From: Paenibacillus sp. FSL H7-0331
Lineage (GTDB): Bacteria; Bacillota; Bacilli; Paenibacillales; NBRC-103111
Length of the DNA: 64,000 nucleotides
Assembly (NCBI RefSeq): GCF_001956045.1
Contig: NZ_MRTH01000039.1
Span: 1-64,000 of the forward strand
Reading direction: 5' to 3'
The notes below the pieces were generated by a model. That model was not told the origin of the DNA and did no database searches. It was given only the letters and a program-made list of their open reading frames with translations. Within the stretch, counting starts at the first letter, position 1. The number at the start of each line of letters is the position of its first letter. The position numbers were made by a program, and so were the translations under genes. Below are positions 24,955 to 32,571 of the stretch, in pieces.

Positions 24955-25575
24955 TTATTTAACAGATTTGGTTCGTATCCAATTCATAATGGCCATTTTA
25001 TTATGTTTGACGAGAAAGACTGTCACCAATCCAATTGCCACTACACTAATGGCTATTACGGAATATTGAGAAATGATGTGAAGCCATTGTTCTATTTGTT
25101 GACCAAAAATTTTCCCGATCATGACATAAGTCAACACCCAGACAAATCCACCCATATAGTTATAGAGGAAAAAAGTGCGCAACCGAACCCTAAGAATTCC
25201 AGATACATAGCCTGTGAAGTGTCGCAATCCGGGAATAAAGTAGCTAACAAGTATGATCTTGTCACCATATTTGTCGAACCATTTGGTTACCTTGGTTAAC
25301 CGTTCCTGATTCAGAAAGAAATACTTTCCGTACTTTTCAAAGAAGGGGGTACCCAGCTTATAACCTAAATAATATGTAAAAGTTGTACCGACTATGGCCC
25401 CCAAATAAGAGCAGAGGATGATTAACGGGATACTAAAACTCCCGAGATTATTCATGTGACCAGAAATAGCCATTGCTAGTTCTCCAGGAAAAGGTAAGGC
25501 CAAGGATTCAGCAAATAATCCAAAAAATAAAACAAAGTACCCGTATTGTCCAAAAAGATTGCCCAACCATTCCAT
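24955..25575 (-). CDS. DedA-family membrane protein
   Basis: 206 residues, with the two re-entrant and four to five membrane helices of the DedA/VTT superfamily. Diagnostic pieces are ESLALPFPGELAMAISGH and the FIPGLRHFTGYVSG segment with conserved Arg. RBS GAGGAG. Members move lipids (phosphatidylethanolamine or undecaprenyl phosphate) across the membrane. Pairing with a lipid glycosyltransferase suggests a shared lipid-carrier role, which is inference. Confidence 0.92.
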   Translation of the reverse strand: MEWLGNLFGQYGYFVLFFGLFAESLALPFPGELAMAISGHMNNLGSFSIPLIILCSYLGAIVGTTFTYYLGYKLGTPFFEKYGKYFFLNQERLTKVTKWFDKYGDKIILVSYFIPGLRHFTGYVSGILRVRLRTFFLYNYMGGFVWVLTYVMIGKIFGQQIEQWLHIISQYSVIAISVVAIGLVTVFLVKHNKMAIMNWIRTKSVK

Positions 25576-25755
25576 TTCTTATGCTCCTCACTGGCCACCA
25601 AGCGACTTTAATTACATTACCTAGCTTAACTTAAATATACAATACCCATAACTGGCTAAGGTTTAGTTTTGTACTAGACTTTGGTCTTGGAAAGAGTAAA
25701 ATAAACAGACATGGTCTAATCTTATTGGGCAGATGTAAGAAGGGTGGTAAATTTC

Positions 25756-26262
25756 ATGGAAATCGTTTTTACAAGAGTAGAGACTGAAGAAGAAATCGCG
25801 GTTTTAGCTCGATTGGCATCTGAAATTTGGAAAGATTATTTTGTACTCGTCATATCCAATGAACAAATCGACTATATGCTAGACAAATTTCAATCCGTTC
25901 AAGCAATCACTGAGCAAATTACAAAACAGGGATATGAATACTATTTTATGAATGTTAATGGCAGCAGCATCGGGTATCTGGGTATAAAGCAAGAAGAAGG
26001 CAAGCTATTTCTGAGCAAGTTTTACATACATAAAGACCATCGCGGCAAAGGTTATGCAAGTCAGGCTATGGAGCTATTGGTGAATCTATGCAAAAATCGG
26101 AAATTAGATACAATATGGCTTACGGTAAATCGCTATAATGATGCCACAATTGCAATTTATGAGAAAAAAGGGTTTAAAACTGTACGTACTCAGGTAGCGG
26201 ATATAGGAAATGGTTTTGTAATGGACGATAATATCATGGAAAAAGTAATTGTGTTGGAGTGA
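25756..26262 (+). CDS. GNAT-family N-acetyltransferase
   Basis: About 168 residues from the ATG after AGGGTGG. The acetyl-CoA loop is seen in IHKDHRGKGYASQAMELLVN, and the C-terminal part has LTVNRYNDATIAIYEKKGF and ends in MDDNIMEKVI, the closing motif common in Firmicutes GNATs. Substrate unknown. Monocistronic, followed by a terminator. Confidence 0.92.
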   Translation: MEIVFTRVETEEEIAVLARLASEIWKDYFVLVISNEQIDYMLDKFQSVQAITEQITKQGYEYYFMNVNGSSIGYLGIKQEEGKLFLSKFYIHKDHRGKGYASQAMELLVNLCKNRKLDTIWLTVNRYNDATIAIYEKKGFKTVRTQVADIGNGFVMDDNIMEKVIVLE

Positions 26263-26324
26263 ATAGTGATTTGATGACCTTCAGAGACTCTTTTATCAAA
26301 AAACCATGGCTAATGGTCACAGTT

Positions 26325-26357
26325 ATACCCCATGAAGAAAATTTCATGGGGTATTTT
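26325..26357. terminator. Bidirectional intrinsic terminator
   Basis: ATACCCCATGAA (26325-26336) pairs with TTCATGGGGTAT (26343-26354), a perfect 12-bp stem followed by TTT. It lies between the convergent GNAT and LysR genes. Confidence 0.9.
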
Positions 26358-26366
26358 AGATACTTA

Positions 26367-27275
26367 TTAGTTTTTTAAGTCGGGCTGTACGGCAAAGCTT
26401 TTCACGATTTCAGCAAACTTCTCCACCTGAGCAGTCTCGTTGCCGCGAAGCCAGCAAATAGCGAGTTTGATTTCAAACAATGGTTTCACCAGTGGAAGAT
26501 ATGTGATGTCATTATCGAACAGCTTGCTCATGCAGCTAAGCACGAGGGCGGTGCCAACGCCAGCGGCTACAAGACCGATTACTGCCTGGTCACTGGCTGC
26601 CTCCTGTACGATATTTGGACTAAAGCCTGCTTGACGGCAAGAGAGCACAAAGTAATCGAACAAAATTGGCGAATAGTTTCGGTTCAGAACGACAAAAGAC
26701 TCGTTTGCCAAATCAGACAAGCAGATTTCCTTATTTCCGGACAAATGATGCTCTTTGGGCAGCGCTACGACGATATATTCTGTAGAGTAAGTAAGCCATT
26801 TCATGCTTAACTCACTATGCTTATCGTCTAAATAGACGGAAAAGCCGATATCGATTTCGCCCTGCAGCAGCTTTTGCTCCAATTGATGAGCGGCTAACTC
26901 GAGCATCACGATCTCAACTTCAGGATAACGCTCCCGATACAGACGTACGGCGCTTGGAAGAACACTGTACAGCATAATTCCGAAATAACCGATGGTAAGC
27001 TTGCCTCTCTTGCCGTTCTCAGCCCGTATCGCTTCGTCTACGCCTCGCTGCAAATGCTTGAATACAAGCAGAACCTCCTCCAGCAGCGCTTCACCTGCCA
27101 AAGTCAATTCAACCTTGCGTGTCGTTCGTTTGAATAATTGAACACCAAGCTCGCCCTCCAGCAGCCCGATCTGATGGCTGACCGTTTGCTGTGAAGCATG
27201 CATGTGCTCGGCAGCGCGACCAAAATGCAGCTGATTGGCTACTTCCGCAAAGTATTTAAGCTGCTGAAGCTCCAT
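26367..27275 (-). CDS. LysR-family regulator, divergent from an SDR
   Basis: About 302 residues from the ATG at 27275, preceded by GAAGGAGA. Winged helix MELQQLKYFAEVANQLHFGRAAEHMHASQQTVSHQIGLLEGELG, then an effector domain of the LysR type-2 binding fold. It is divergent from the SDR gene, with a perfect 18-bp palindrome in the intergenic region. It probably regulates that SDR. Confidence 0.93.
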   Translation of the reverse strand: MELQQLKYFAEVANQLHFGRAAEHMHASQQTVSHQIGLLEGELGVQLFKRTTRKVELTLAGEALLEEVLLVFKHLQRGVDEAIRAENGKRGKLTIGYFGIMLYSVLPSAVRLYRERYPEVEIVMLELAAHQLEQKLLQGEIDIGFSVYLDDKHSELSMKWLTYSTEYIVVALPKEHHLSGNKEICLSDLANESFVVLNRNYSPILFDYFVLSCRQAGFSPNIVQEAASDQAVIGLVAAGVGTALVLSCMSKLFDNDITYLPLVKPLFEIKLAICWLRGNETAQVEKFAEIVKSFAVQPDLKN

Positions 27276-27331
27276 AATGGGATCTCCTTCTATAATTAAA
27301 TTCTTCTTTCGCACACGTATTATACTATTTG

Positions 27332-27349
27332 AATTGTTAATTAACAATT
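27332..27349. promoter_or_regulatory. Perfect 18-bp palindrome, candidate LysR operator
   Basis: AATTGTTAA-TTAACAATT is a perfect inverted repeat 57 bp from the LysR start and 61 bp from the SDR start, in the shared promoter region. Confidence 0.6.
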
Positions 27350-27409
27350 ATTTGGTGCTTTATTCAGTAAATCACCATCCGTTATACTTGGTCTGAGGTG
27401 ATTAGTATC

Positions 27410-28162
27410 ATGACAAAATTAGAAAATAAGGTAGCCATCATTACGGGAGGAGCTTCAGGTGTCGGGAATGGAATTGCAAAGGCCTTTGTAAAAGAAGGTG
27501 CAAGAGTGGTAATCGTTGATTATAATGATGAAGCCGGCAAACAAGCAATTGAAGAACTGCAATTGATACAACCTGATTCCATTTTTATCCATGCCGATTT
27601 AGCAGATTTCAGTACGCATTCCCACATTATTAGTAAAACCGTAGATACTTTTGGACAGATTGATATACTCGTAAACAATGCTCAGAGCTCAAGAGTTAAA
27701 CCTTTTCAGGAAACGACTCAGGAGGACTTGGAATTGCCTTTCAAAACAGGTTTTTTTCCAACGTTTTATCTTATGCAATATGCGTTACCTTATTTAAAAG
27801 AAGCAAAGGGGCATATCATTAACTTTGCATCCGGGGCGGGAATTACTGGAGAAGCGAATCAGGCTGCCTATGCAGCTGCCAAAGAGGCGGTCCGAGGTCT
27901 ATCACGCGTTGTGGCCAATGAATTTGGTCCATATGGAGTCAAAGTAAACGTTATTTGTCCATTTGCTAATTCACCGGGCGTTAAGCAGTGGGCTGAACAT
28001 ATGCCCGATGCATTTGCAGAAACCTTATCGAAAATCCCACTTCGTAGAGTAGGGGATGTTGAAGAAGATATCGGTCGGGCGGTTGTGTTTTTTGCAAGCC
28101 AGGATTCCGATTATATAACGGGTCAAACTCTAATGGTTGATGGAGGAGGCTGCAGATTATAA
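27410..28162 (+). CDS. Short-chain dehydrogenase/reductase
   Basis: 250 residues from the ATG after GAGGTGA. Classical SDR: TGGASGVGNGIA (nucleotide binding), NNAQSS in place of NNAG, catalytic Ser in NFASGAG, and YAAAK (Tyr/Lys) followed by the FGPYGVKVN segment. NAD(P)-dependent oxidoreductase of unknown substrate. Controlled in all likelihood by the divergent LysR gene. Confidence 0.92.
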   Translation: MTKLENKVAIITGGASGVGNGIAKAFVKEGARVVIVDYNDEAGKQAIEELQLIQPDSIFIHADLADFSTHSHIISKTVDTFGQIDILVNNAQSSRVKPFQETTQEDLELPFKTGFFPTFYLMQYALPYLKEAKGHIINFASGAGITGEANQAAYAAAKEAVRGLSRVVANEFGPYGVKVNVICPFANSPGVKQWAEHMPDAFAETLSKIPLRRVGDVEEDIGRAVVFFASQDSDYITGQTLMVDGGGCRL

Positions 28163-28203
28163 ATAATGATTAGAGCATTATTTATTATTTCCACAAATTG
28201 TAT

Positions 28204-28249
28204 AACCCGTAAGAGGCATCTTAATGGATTGACCTTCTTACGGGTTTTT
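28204..28249 (+). terminator. Terminator after the SDR
   Basis: AACCCGTAAGA (28204-28214) pairs with TCTTACGGGTT (28236-28246) and is followed by TTT-A-TTT. Eleven perfect base pairs with a 21-nt loop. Confidence 0.85.
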
Positions 28250-28269
28250 ATTTATCTAAATACCTTTTT

Positions 28270-28899
28270 TCAGTGTAAATCTTTGTAATTTCCAAGCTGC
28301 TTCTTGGTAAAACTGTAGGGTGATTGTACGTTTTTCAACCAGATATTCCCTTGAATAATAAATAAATAGACTGCGATGACGAAATATACAGTTCCCGTGA
28401 TCCAGTCCGACAAGGATACAAGATGGTGAGTAGTGATGTATGTGATATACCAAATCCCGACCGGTAAATGGAGAAAAATCGCTGTGAATAACCCCGGATT
28501 GTAGAAGGATCTGATTTTCAGGTTAGCAAATACGCCATGCCACACAATTTGAAAGAAACCCATGAAGACCGGAGCAAGACCAAGCCAAATAACAGTGGGA
28601 AAAAGGACAGGCAGTAAATAAAAAATGTAAGCAATGAGCAGATTAATAATCATAGCTGAATGCGGATTGAGCGGATAATGATCCGGGCGGGCACTCTTAA
28701 ATATAGCGATATTAAATAAGCCGCCGAAGGTCCCAGGCCAACGGTATTCCTCGAATTGATGTATCAAAATGGAAACAAAGCTGAACCCTACAATACCACG
28801 CAATTCCCATATCATTCCCCAATTCAACAGTACATATAAGGATACGCCCACACCTAAGAGAAGACCGAAGTCCTGCCAATGTTTTCTCACCATATTCAT
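28270..28899 (-). CDS. HXXEE-domain membrane protein
   Basis: 209 residues with about five hydrophobic helices. The defining motif is His47-Gln-Phe-Glu-Glu51 (HQFEEYRWPG), followed by the conserved NPHSAMIIN segment and a later FFQIVWHGVFANLKIRSFYNPGL with the second conserved His. The function of the HXXEE family is unknown. It lies 21 bp after the TetR gene on the same strand, so it is the probable target of that repressor. RBS AAGGAG. Confidence 0.88.
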   Translation of the reverse strand: MNMVRKHWQDFGLLLGVGVSLYVLLNWGMIWELRGIVGFSFVSILIHQFEEYRWPGTFGGLFNIAIFKSARPDHYPLNPHSAMIINLLIAYIFYLLPVLFPTVIWLGLAPVFMGFFQIVWHGVFANLKIRSFYNPGLFTAIFLHLPVGIWYITYITTHHLVSLSDWITGTVYFVIAVYLFIIQGNIWLKNVQSPYSFTKKQLGNYKDLH

Positions 28900-28920
28900 A
28901 GTAATCGCTCCTTATTATTA

Positions 28921-29511
28921 CTATTCTTGGACAAAATAGCGTTCGAACAGCAGATCAATTTGCTGATCTATGGTGGAGATGTGCATCCCAGTCCCCGACA
29001 AGATCAAGGGTTTCATTAGCTCCGGAAGAAATATCGCCCCGAATATTTGCATCATCATCATCTTCAGTATGTCGGGATTTGTTTCCAGTGTTATTTCCGA
29101 TAACGTGCTGGAGATCTTCTCAAAACCCGTCAAGCGGAGAAACTGACCGTATTCATTCTGAGATGCGAAAGGGGTGCTTCCTAGGGTAATAATTTTGCAT
29201 ACCAGCTCCCGATTTTGGCTAATTACTCCGACGTAATCGGTTAAAAACTGTTTGAGCCGTGCTTTGTGAGACATGGTTGTGTTGTCTAATATTGCAAAAC
29301 TTACTTGAAAACCACTTAATAAGGAGTGAATGGCTTCGCTAATCAGCTTGTCTTTGGACCCGAAATAGTAGTTGACCAAAGCGATATTGGTTTCAGAATG
29401 GTTGGCGATTTTTCGAATCGTAATGGCCTCAAACCCTTCCTTTTTTATGAGCTCCAGGGTCGTATTTAAAATTTTCTCTCTTGTCATATTTTGCTTTTCA
29501 GATGCTGTCAT
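28921..29511 (-). CDS. TetR-family regulator
   Basis: 196 residues. N-terminal TetR helix-turn-helix (REKILNTTLELIKKEGFEAITIRKIANHSETNIALVNYYFGSKDKL) and an all-helical ligand domain. RBS GGGAGG. A 29-bp near-perfect palindrome lies 54 bp upstream, the probable autoregulatory operator. Operon with the HXXEE protein. Confidence 0.94.
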   Translation of the reverse strand: MTASEKQNMTREKILNTTLELIKKEGFEAITIRKIANHSETNIALVNYYFGSKDKLISEAIHSLLSGFQVSFAILDNTTMSHKARLKQFLTDYVGVISQNRELVCKIITLGSTPFASQNEYGQFLRLTGFEKISSTLSEITLETNPDILKMMMMQIFGAIFLPELMKPLILSGTGMHISTIDQQIDLLFERYFVQE

Positions 29512-29564
29512 TTTTGACCTCCCAACTTTATTGTAGGTGATAATATTAAATGAATAAAATTAGT

Positions 29565-29593
29565 TTTAAACAATGTTTTAAACATTGTTTAAA
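29565..29593. promoter_or_regulatory. 29-bp palindromic operator upstream of the TetR gene
   Basis: Two 14-bp arms (TTTAAACAATGTTT and its exact complement) flank a single T. Size and symmetry are right for binding one or two TetR dimers. Confidence 0.7.
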
Positions 29594-29652
29594 TTATTCT
29601 ACCACGTTTGTATTAACAACTCAATAACAAACGCTTAACATCCTCATAACGC

Positions 29653-29691
29653 AAAAAGTCCACTAACAACAGGGTTGCTGTGGACTTTTTT
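29653..29691. terminator. Orphan intrinsic terminator in a divergent promoter region
   Basis: AAAAAGTCCAC (29653-29663) pairs with GTGGACTTTTT (29680-29690), an 11-bp stem with A/T tracts on both sides. It lies between genes that both point away from it, so it terminates neither annotated gene. Confidence 0.8.
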
Positions 29692-29899
29692 CTACCGTTT
29701 GGCCAAGGCCTCAATAACCAACTTCCCTAATCGTTTACACTATTTTTTCACCTTTCACACGCTCCTTATATTCCCTTCATTATCGTTTGTCGGCAGCACT
29801 TCTTGATGTATCAGAATATGTCAAAGAGGGGAACGATAACCGTTGGAACACTTGGCAGGTCATACCATGCTAAAATAGATGGGAAGGGGTTACGAAGAA

Positions 29900-30793
29900 A
29901 TGTCAACGCATAAGTCATCTGCAATACTAGCCTTATGGATCAGTCTCATTAGTAATTTGATACTAACTGCATTAAAGATTGTTGTCGGATATGTATTCAA
30001 CAGTCAGGTGCTCATAGCAGACGGAATCCACAATGCGGGTGACGTTGTAGCAACCATTGCTGCCCTTACGTCGTCGATGGTTTCGAAGAAACCAGCTGAT
30101 GATGATCATCCCTATGGGCACGGTAAAGCGGAGGTCATTTCTTCTGCGTTTGTTGCCATTATTCTGGCTTTTGCTGCTATTTTTATGGTCTATAAATCAA
30201 TCGAAGCGATACTCATGCCTATAGCAGAAGCGAGTATTATTACATTAATTGCAGCGTTCATTTCATTACTATGGAAACAAGGGCTCTATACCTACTGCAT
30301 TCGGCTTGGAAGAGAGATGAATAGCAAAAGTTTGATTGCCACGGCAAACGACCACCTTGCGGATGTGTATGCTTCTCTTGCCGCTGTGGCAGGTATTGGC
30401 GTAGCTTTGATTGGCGGCTATTATAACATGTCATTTGGCCATTATGGAGATCCGGTTGCGGGAATCCTTGTATCCTATTTTGTTATGAGATTAGCTTTTA
30501 AAATGGGAAAGGAATCCATTGGCATTTTAATGGAAGCCAACGTAACCGCGGAGCAATTGGGCCAATTGGAAAACATTGTTCGATCGATTCCTCAGGTCAA
30601 GAGGGTGGATCGCATTCGAGCAAGAGATCACGGTCACTACATGATTGTGGATATTAGGGTTAGTGTACCCAATGAATTAACGATTCAAGAGGGTCATGAT
30701 GTCAGCCTTCTGATCAAGAATGCAATCAAAAATGAAGTTCAAGCTGTTGGGGAAGTATTGGTGCATTTGAATCCGTGGTATGAAAAGAAGTAA
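29900..30793 (+). CDS. Cation diffusion facilitator (CDF) metal transporter
   Basis: About 297 residues from the ATG after GAAGGGG; the ATG at 29879 is the weaker choice. Six helices and a C-terminal cytoplasmic domain. Metal-site motifs are visible: ADGIHNAGDV (helix 2), DDDHPYGHGKAE loop and ANDHLADVYAS (helix 5, with HxxxD-type His/Asp). Exports divalent metal (Zn, Mn, Fe or Co) against protons. No metal-specific regulator is adjacent. Confidence 0.93.
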   Translation: MSTHKSSAILALWISLISNLILTALKIVVGYVFNSQVLIADGIHNAGDVVATIAALTSSMVSKKPADDDHPYGHGKAEVISSAFVAIILAFAAIFMVYKSIEAILMPIAEASIITLIAAFISLLWKQGLYTYCIRLGREMNSKSLIATANDHLADVYASLAAVAGIGVALIGGYYNMSFGHYGDPVAGILVSYFVMRLAFKMGKESIGILMEANVTAEQLGQLENIVRSIPQVKRVDRIRARDHGHYMIVDIRVSVPNELTIQEGHDVSLLIKNAIKNEVQAVGEVLVHLNPWYEKK

Positions 30794-30887
30794 TAAAATG
30801 AAACCATGAAGCCGTATTGTCGTACTATAAAAATAAGTTATAAAATATTTAAAATTAATCCTTATGGATGGACGAGGCCCTTTAAAC

Positions 30888-31169
30888 ATGAGACTATCTG
30901 AGCAAGAAATCATCAATGCCATTTGCATGCATTTGGCCGAACGGAAACAGCTTCAGCCGACACAGATTGAGGTTGAGATGATGTGGGATGAGGACTATGG
31001 CTTTTCGGCAGAAGTTCATTCCGAAGGTCGCAGCTATATTATCATTGCGTCCACTATCAAGGAAGCCATTGCACGTTATATGCTAACACAGCACAACGTT
31101 GAAGTAATCAGCGAGCAAATTCATTTGCAATTGAATGAGGAAATCGTCGCAGACATTATTTATAATTAA
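30888..31169 (+). CDS. YxcD-like DUF2653 protein
   Basis: About 93 residues from the ATG after GACGAGG. It matches, from memory, the small soluble DUF2653/YxcD family of Bacillales (LSEQEIINAICMHLAERK, MMWDEDYGFSAEV, LNEEIVADI). Function unknown. It follows the CDF gene by 94 bp and may be co-transcribed. Confidence 0.78.
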   Translation: MRLSEQEIINAICMHLAERKQLQPTQIEVEMMWDEDYGFSAEVHSEGRSYIIIASTIKEAIARYMLTQHNVEVISEQIHLQLNEEIVADIIYN

Positions 31170-31172
31170 AAA

Positions 31173-31274
31173 AATCCGAATATAGTTGCGGGTGTGATCG
31201 ATGCGGTGGCTAACAATGATAAGGGAATATCAGGTATTTTATGGAAAGCACATATGATGCCCATTAAAACCTTT
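31173..31274 (+). pseudogene. Subtilisin-like (S8) serine protease fragment
   Basis: One frame reads AGVIDAVANNDKGISGILWK and AHMMPIKTF, matching the block after the catalytic His in subtilases (HVAGIIAA..NN..GIAGVA..A.IMPVKV). Neither the Asp/His before it nor the Ser region after it is present, and no start exists. A roughly 34-codon remnant of a deleted gene. Confidence 0.7.
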
Positions 31275-31300
31275 GTAGGGAGATTCATCCATTCATTCAC

Positions 31301-31349
31301 AAAAAAAGTCAAGATGAACGTGTTTTCTCACGTATCCTGACTTTTTTTT
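31301..31349. terminator. Strong intrinsic terminator
   Basis: AAAAAAAGTCA (31301-31311) pairs with TGACTTTTTTT (31338-31348), with an inner ACGTG/CACGT stem. Probably the original terminator of the lost subtilase gene, now ending the CDF/DUF2653 unit. Confidence 0.9.
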
Positions 31350-31491
31350 ATTTCTTCAGGCTGAGGTCGACAATAGAAAATCGTGCCATTCACACATGTG
31401 TCGAATTATCGTACGAGTATTTCATGCATATGAATTCCATTTTTGGATATTATACCAATGCATACAGTGATCCTGTTTCCGGGGGTAAGCG

Positions 31492-32571
31492 ATGGAGGCA
31501 ACCTTTTCAAGACGGCAGATCCTATTCATGCTGCTGTTGTCGCTTGGTATCTCGAATCATGTGTTTATTATTCCTCATCTTATCCAAGCGGCAGGACGTG
31601 ACTCCTGGTTCAGCATCCTGCTTGGGTATGTGGTTTTGTTAGGTTGGAGTTTGATTTTGTACCTGGTATTAAAGTCCATGCATGCTACAACATTTAACGA
31701 CTGGCTTAAGGAGAGGATCGGAAAATTCGGATGTTCGCTCGTTTGCGGCGTATTGGTCTTATACCTCCTGATCTTAGGGATGTTGATCATTTTCGATACG
31801 ACAAGAAACATAAATATTTACTTGCTTCCCAGAACGCCGAACGCCGTAGTCGTTCTCAGTTTTGTGCTTGTTTCTTACAGCGCGGCAAGATCTGGACTCA
31901 AAACGATTGTCTATATGTCTACCGTGTTATTGCCGATCGTGTGGTTGCTGGGAATCAGCATTTCCATACTTACCATGAAAAGCAAAGATTATGGCATCAT
32001 TCATCCCTTCTTTGTGGAAGGAATAGGGCCGAATCTGCACGGAGGGGTGATTGTGTTCGGAGGAAGTGTAGAGCTGCTGGTACTGCTCCTGCTGCAGCAT
32101 AAAATAAGCAAACCTATAAGTTACGGAGCGATGTTTGTGCTGCTAACCTTGCTGATAGGTCTTATTGCCGGGCCTACCTTAGGGTCCTTGTCCGCTTTCG
32201 GTCCTTCAGAAGCTGGTAATATGCGGTTTCCCGCCTTCGAACAATGGCGGTTGGTTATGATTGGCGACTACATCTCCCACGTCGATTTTTTGGCTGTATT
32301 TCAATTGATGGCCGGCAGTGTTACAAGATCAGCCCTTCTTTTGCATTTGCTGTCCGAACTGGTTATAGGACGATTCCCGAAGTTTCGCCAAACCGTACTC
32401 GGTTTTTTTACGGCTCTTGTTTCTATACCTTCTCTAATGCAAATCAGCGACATCACGATGCAGGAAGTGGTCCACCGCTACTTCTATACGTTATCGTTCA
32501 TTTTTGGAATCACGATGTTGGCGGCTCTATATGTATTTTCCTTTATACCGAAAAGGAAAGGAGGATATTGA
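31492..32571 (+). CDS. Spore germination protein, GerAB type
   Basis: 359 residues, about ten helices, APC-superfamily fold of the GerAB/endospore germination permease family (FSRRQILFMLLLSLGISNHVFIIPHLIQAAGRDSWFSILLG). By family it is the membrane subunit that recognises the germinant in the spore inner membrane. RBS GGGGG. The next gene starts right after the stop. Confidence 0.94.
   Translation: MEATFSRRQILFMLLLSLGISNHVFIIPHLIQAAGRDSWFSILLGYVVLLGWSLILYLVLKSMHATTFNDWLKERIGKFGCSLVCGVLVLYLLILGMLIIFDTTRNINIYLLPRTPNAVVVLSFVLVSYSAARSGLKTIVYMSTVLLPIVWLLGISISILTMKSKDYGIIHPFFVEGIGPNLHGGVIVFGGSVELLVLLLLQHKISKPISYGAMFVLLTLLIGLIAGPTLGSLSAFGPSEAGNMRFPAFEQWRLVMIGDYISHVDFLAVFQLMAGSVTRSALLLHLLSELVIGRFPKFRQTVLGFFTALVSIPSLMQISDITMQEVVHRYFYTLSFIFGITMLAALYVFSFIPKRKGGY

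Larger units (their letters stand above)
31170..31491. other. Gap with subtilase remnant and terminator
   Basis: A 322-bp region before the germination operon. The first 100 bp hold the subtilase fragment and 31301-31349 a strong terminator. The remainder is AT-rich and presumably carries the ger promoter; no confident sigma-G element was identified. Confidence 0.6.

Noticed and set aside
31350..31491. Sigma-G promoter of the germination operon
   Set aside because: GCATA-like and TATTATA-like elements are present, but spacing and -10 fit were not convincing.
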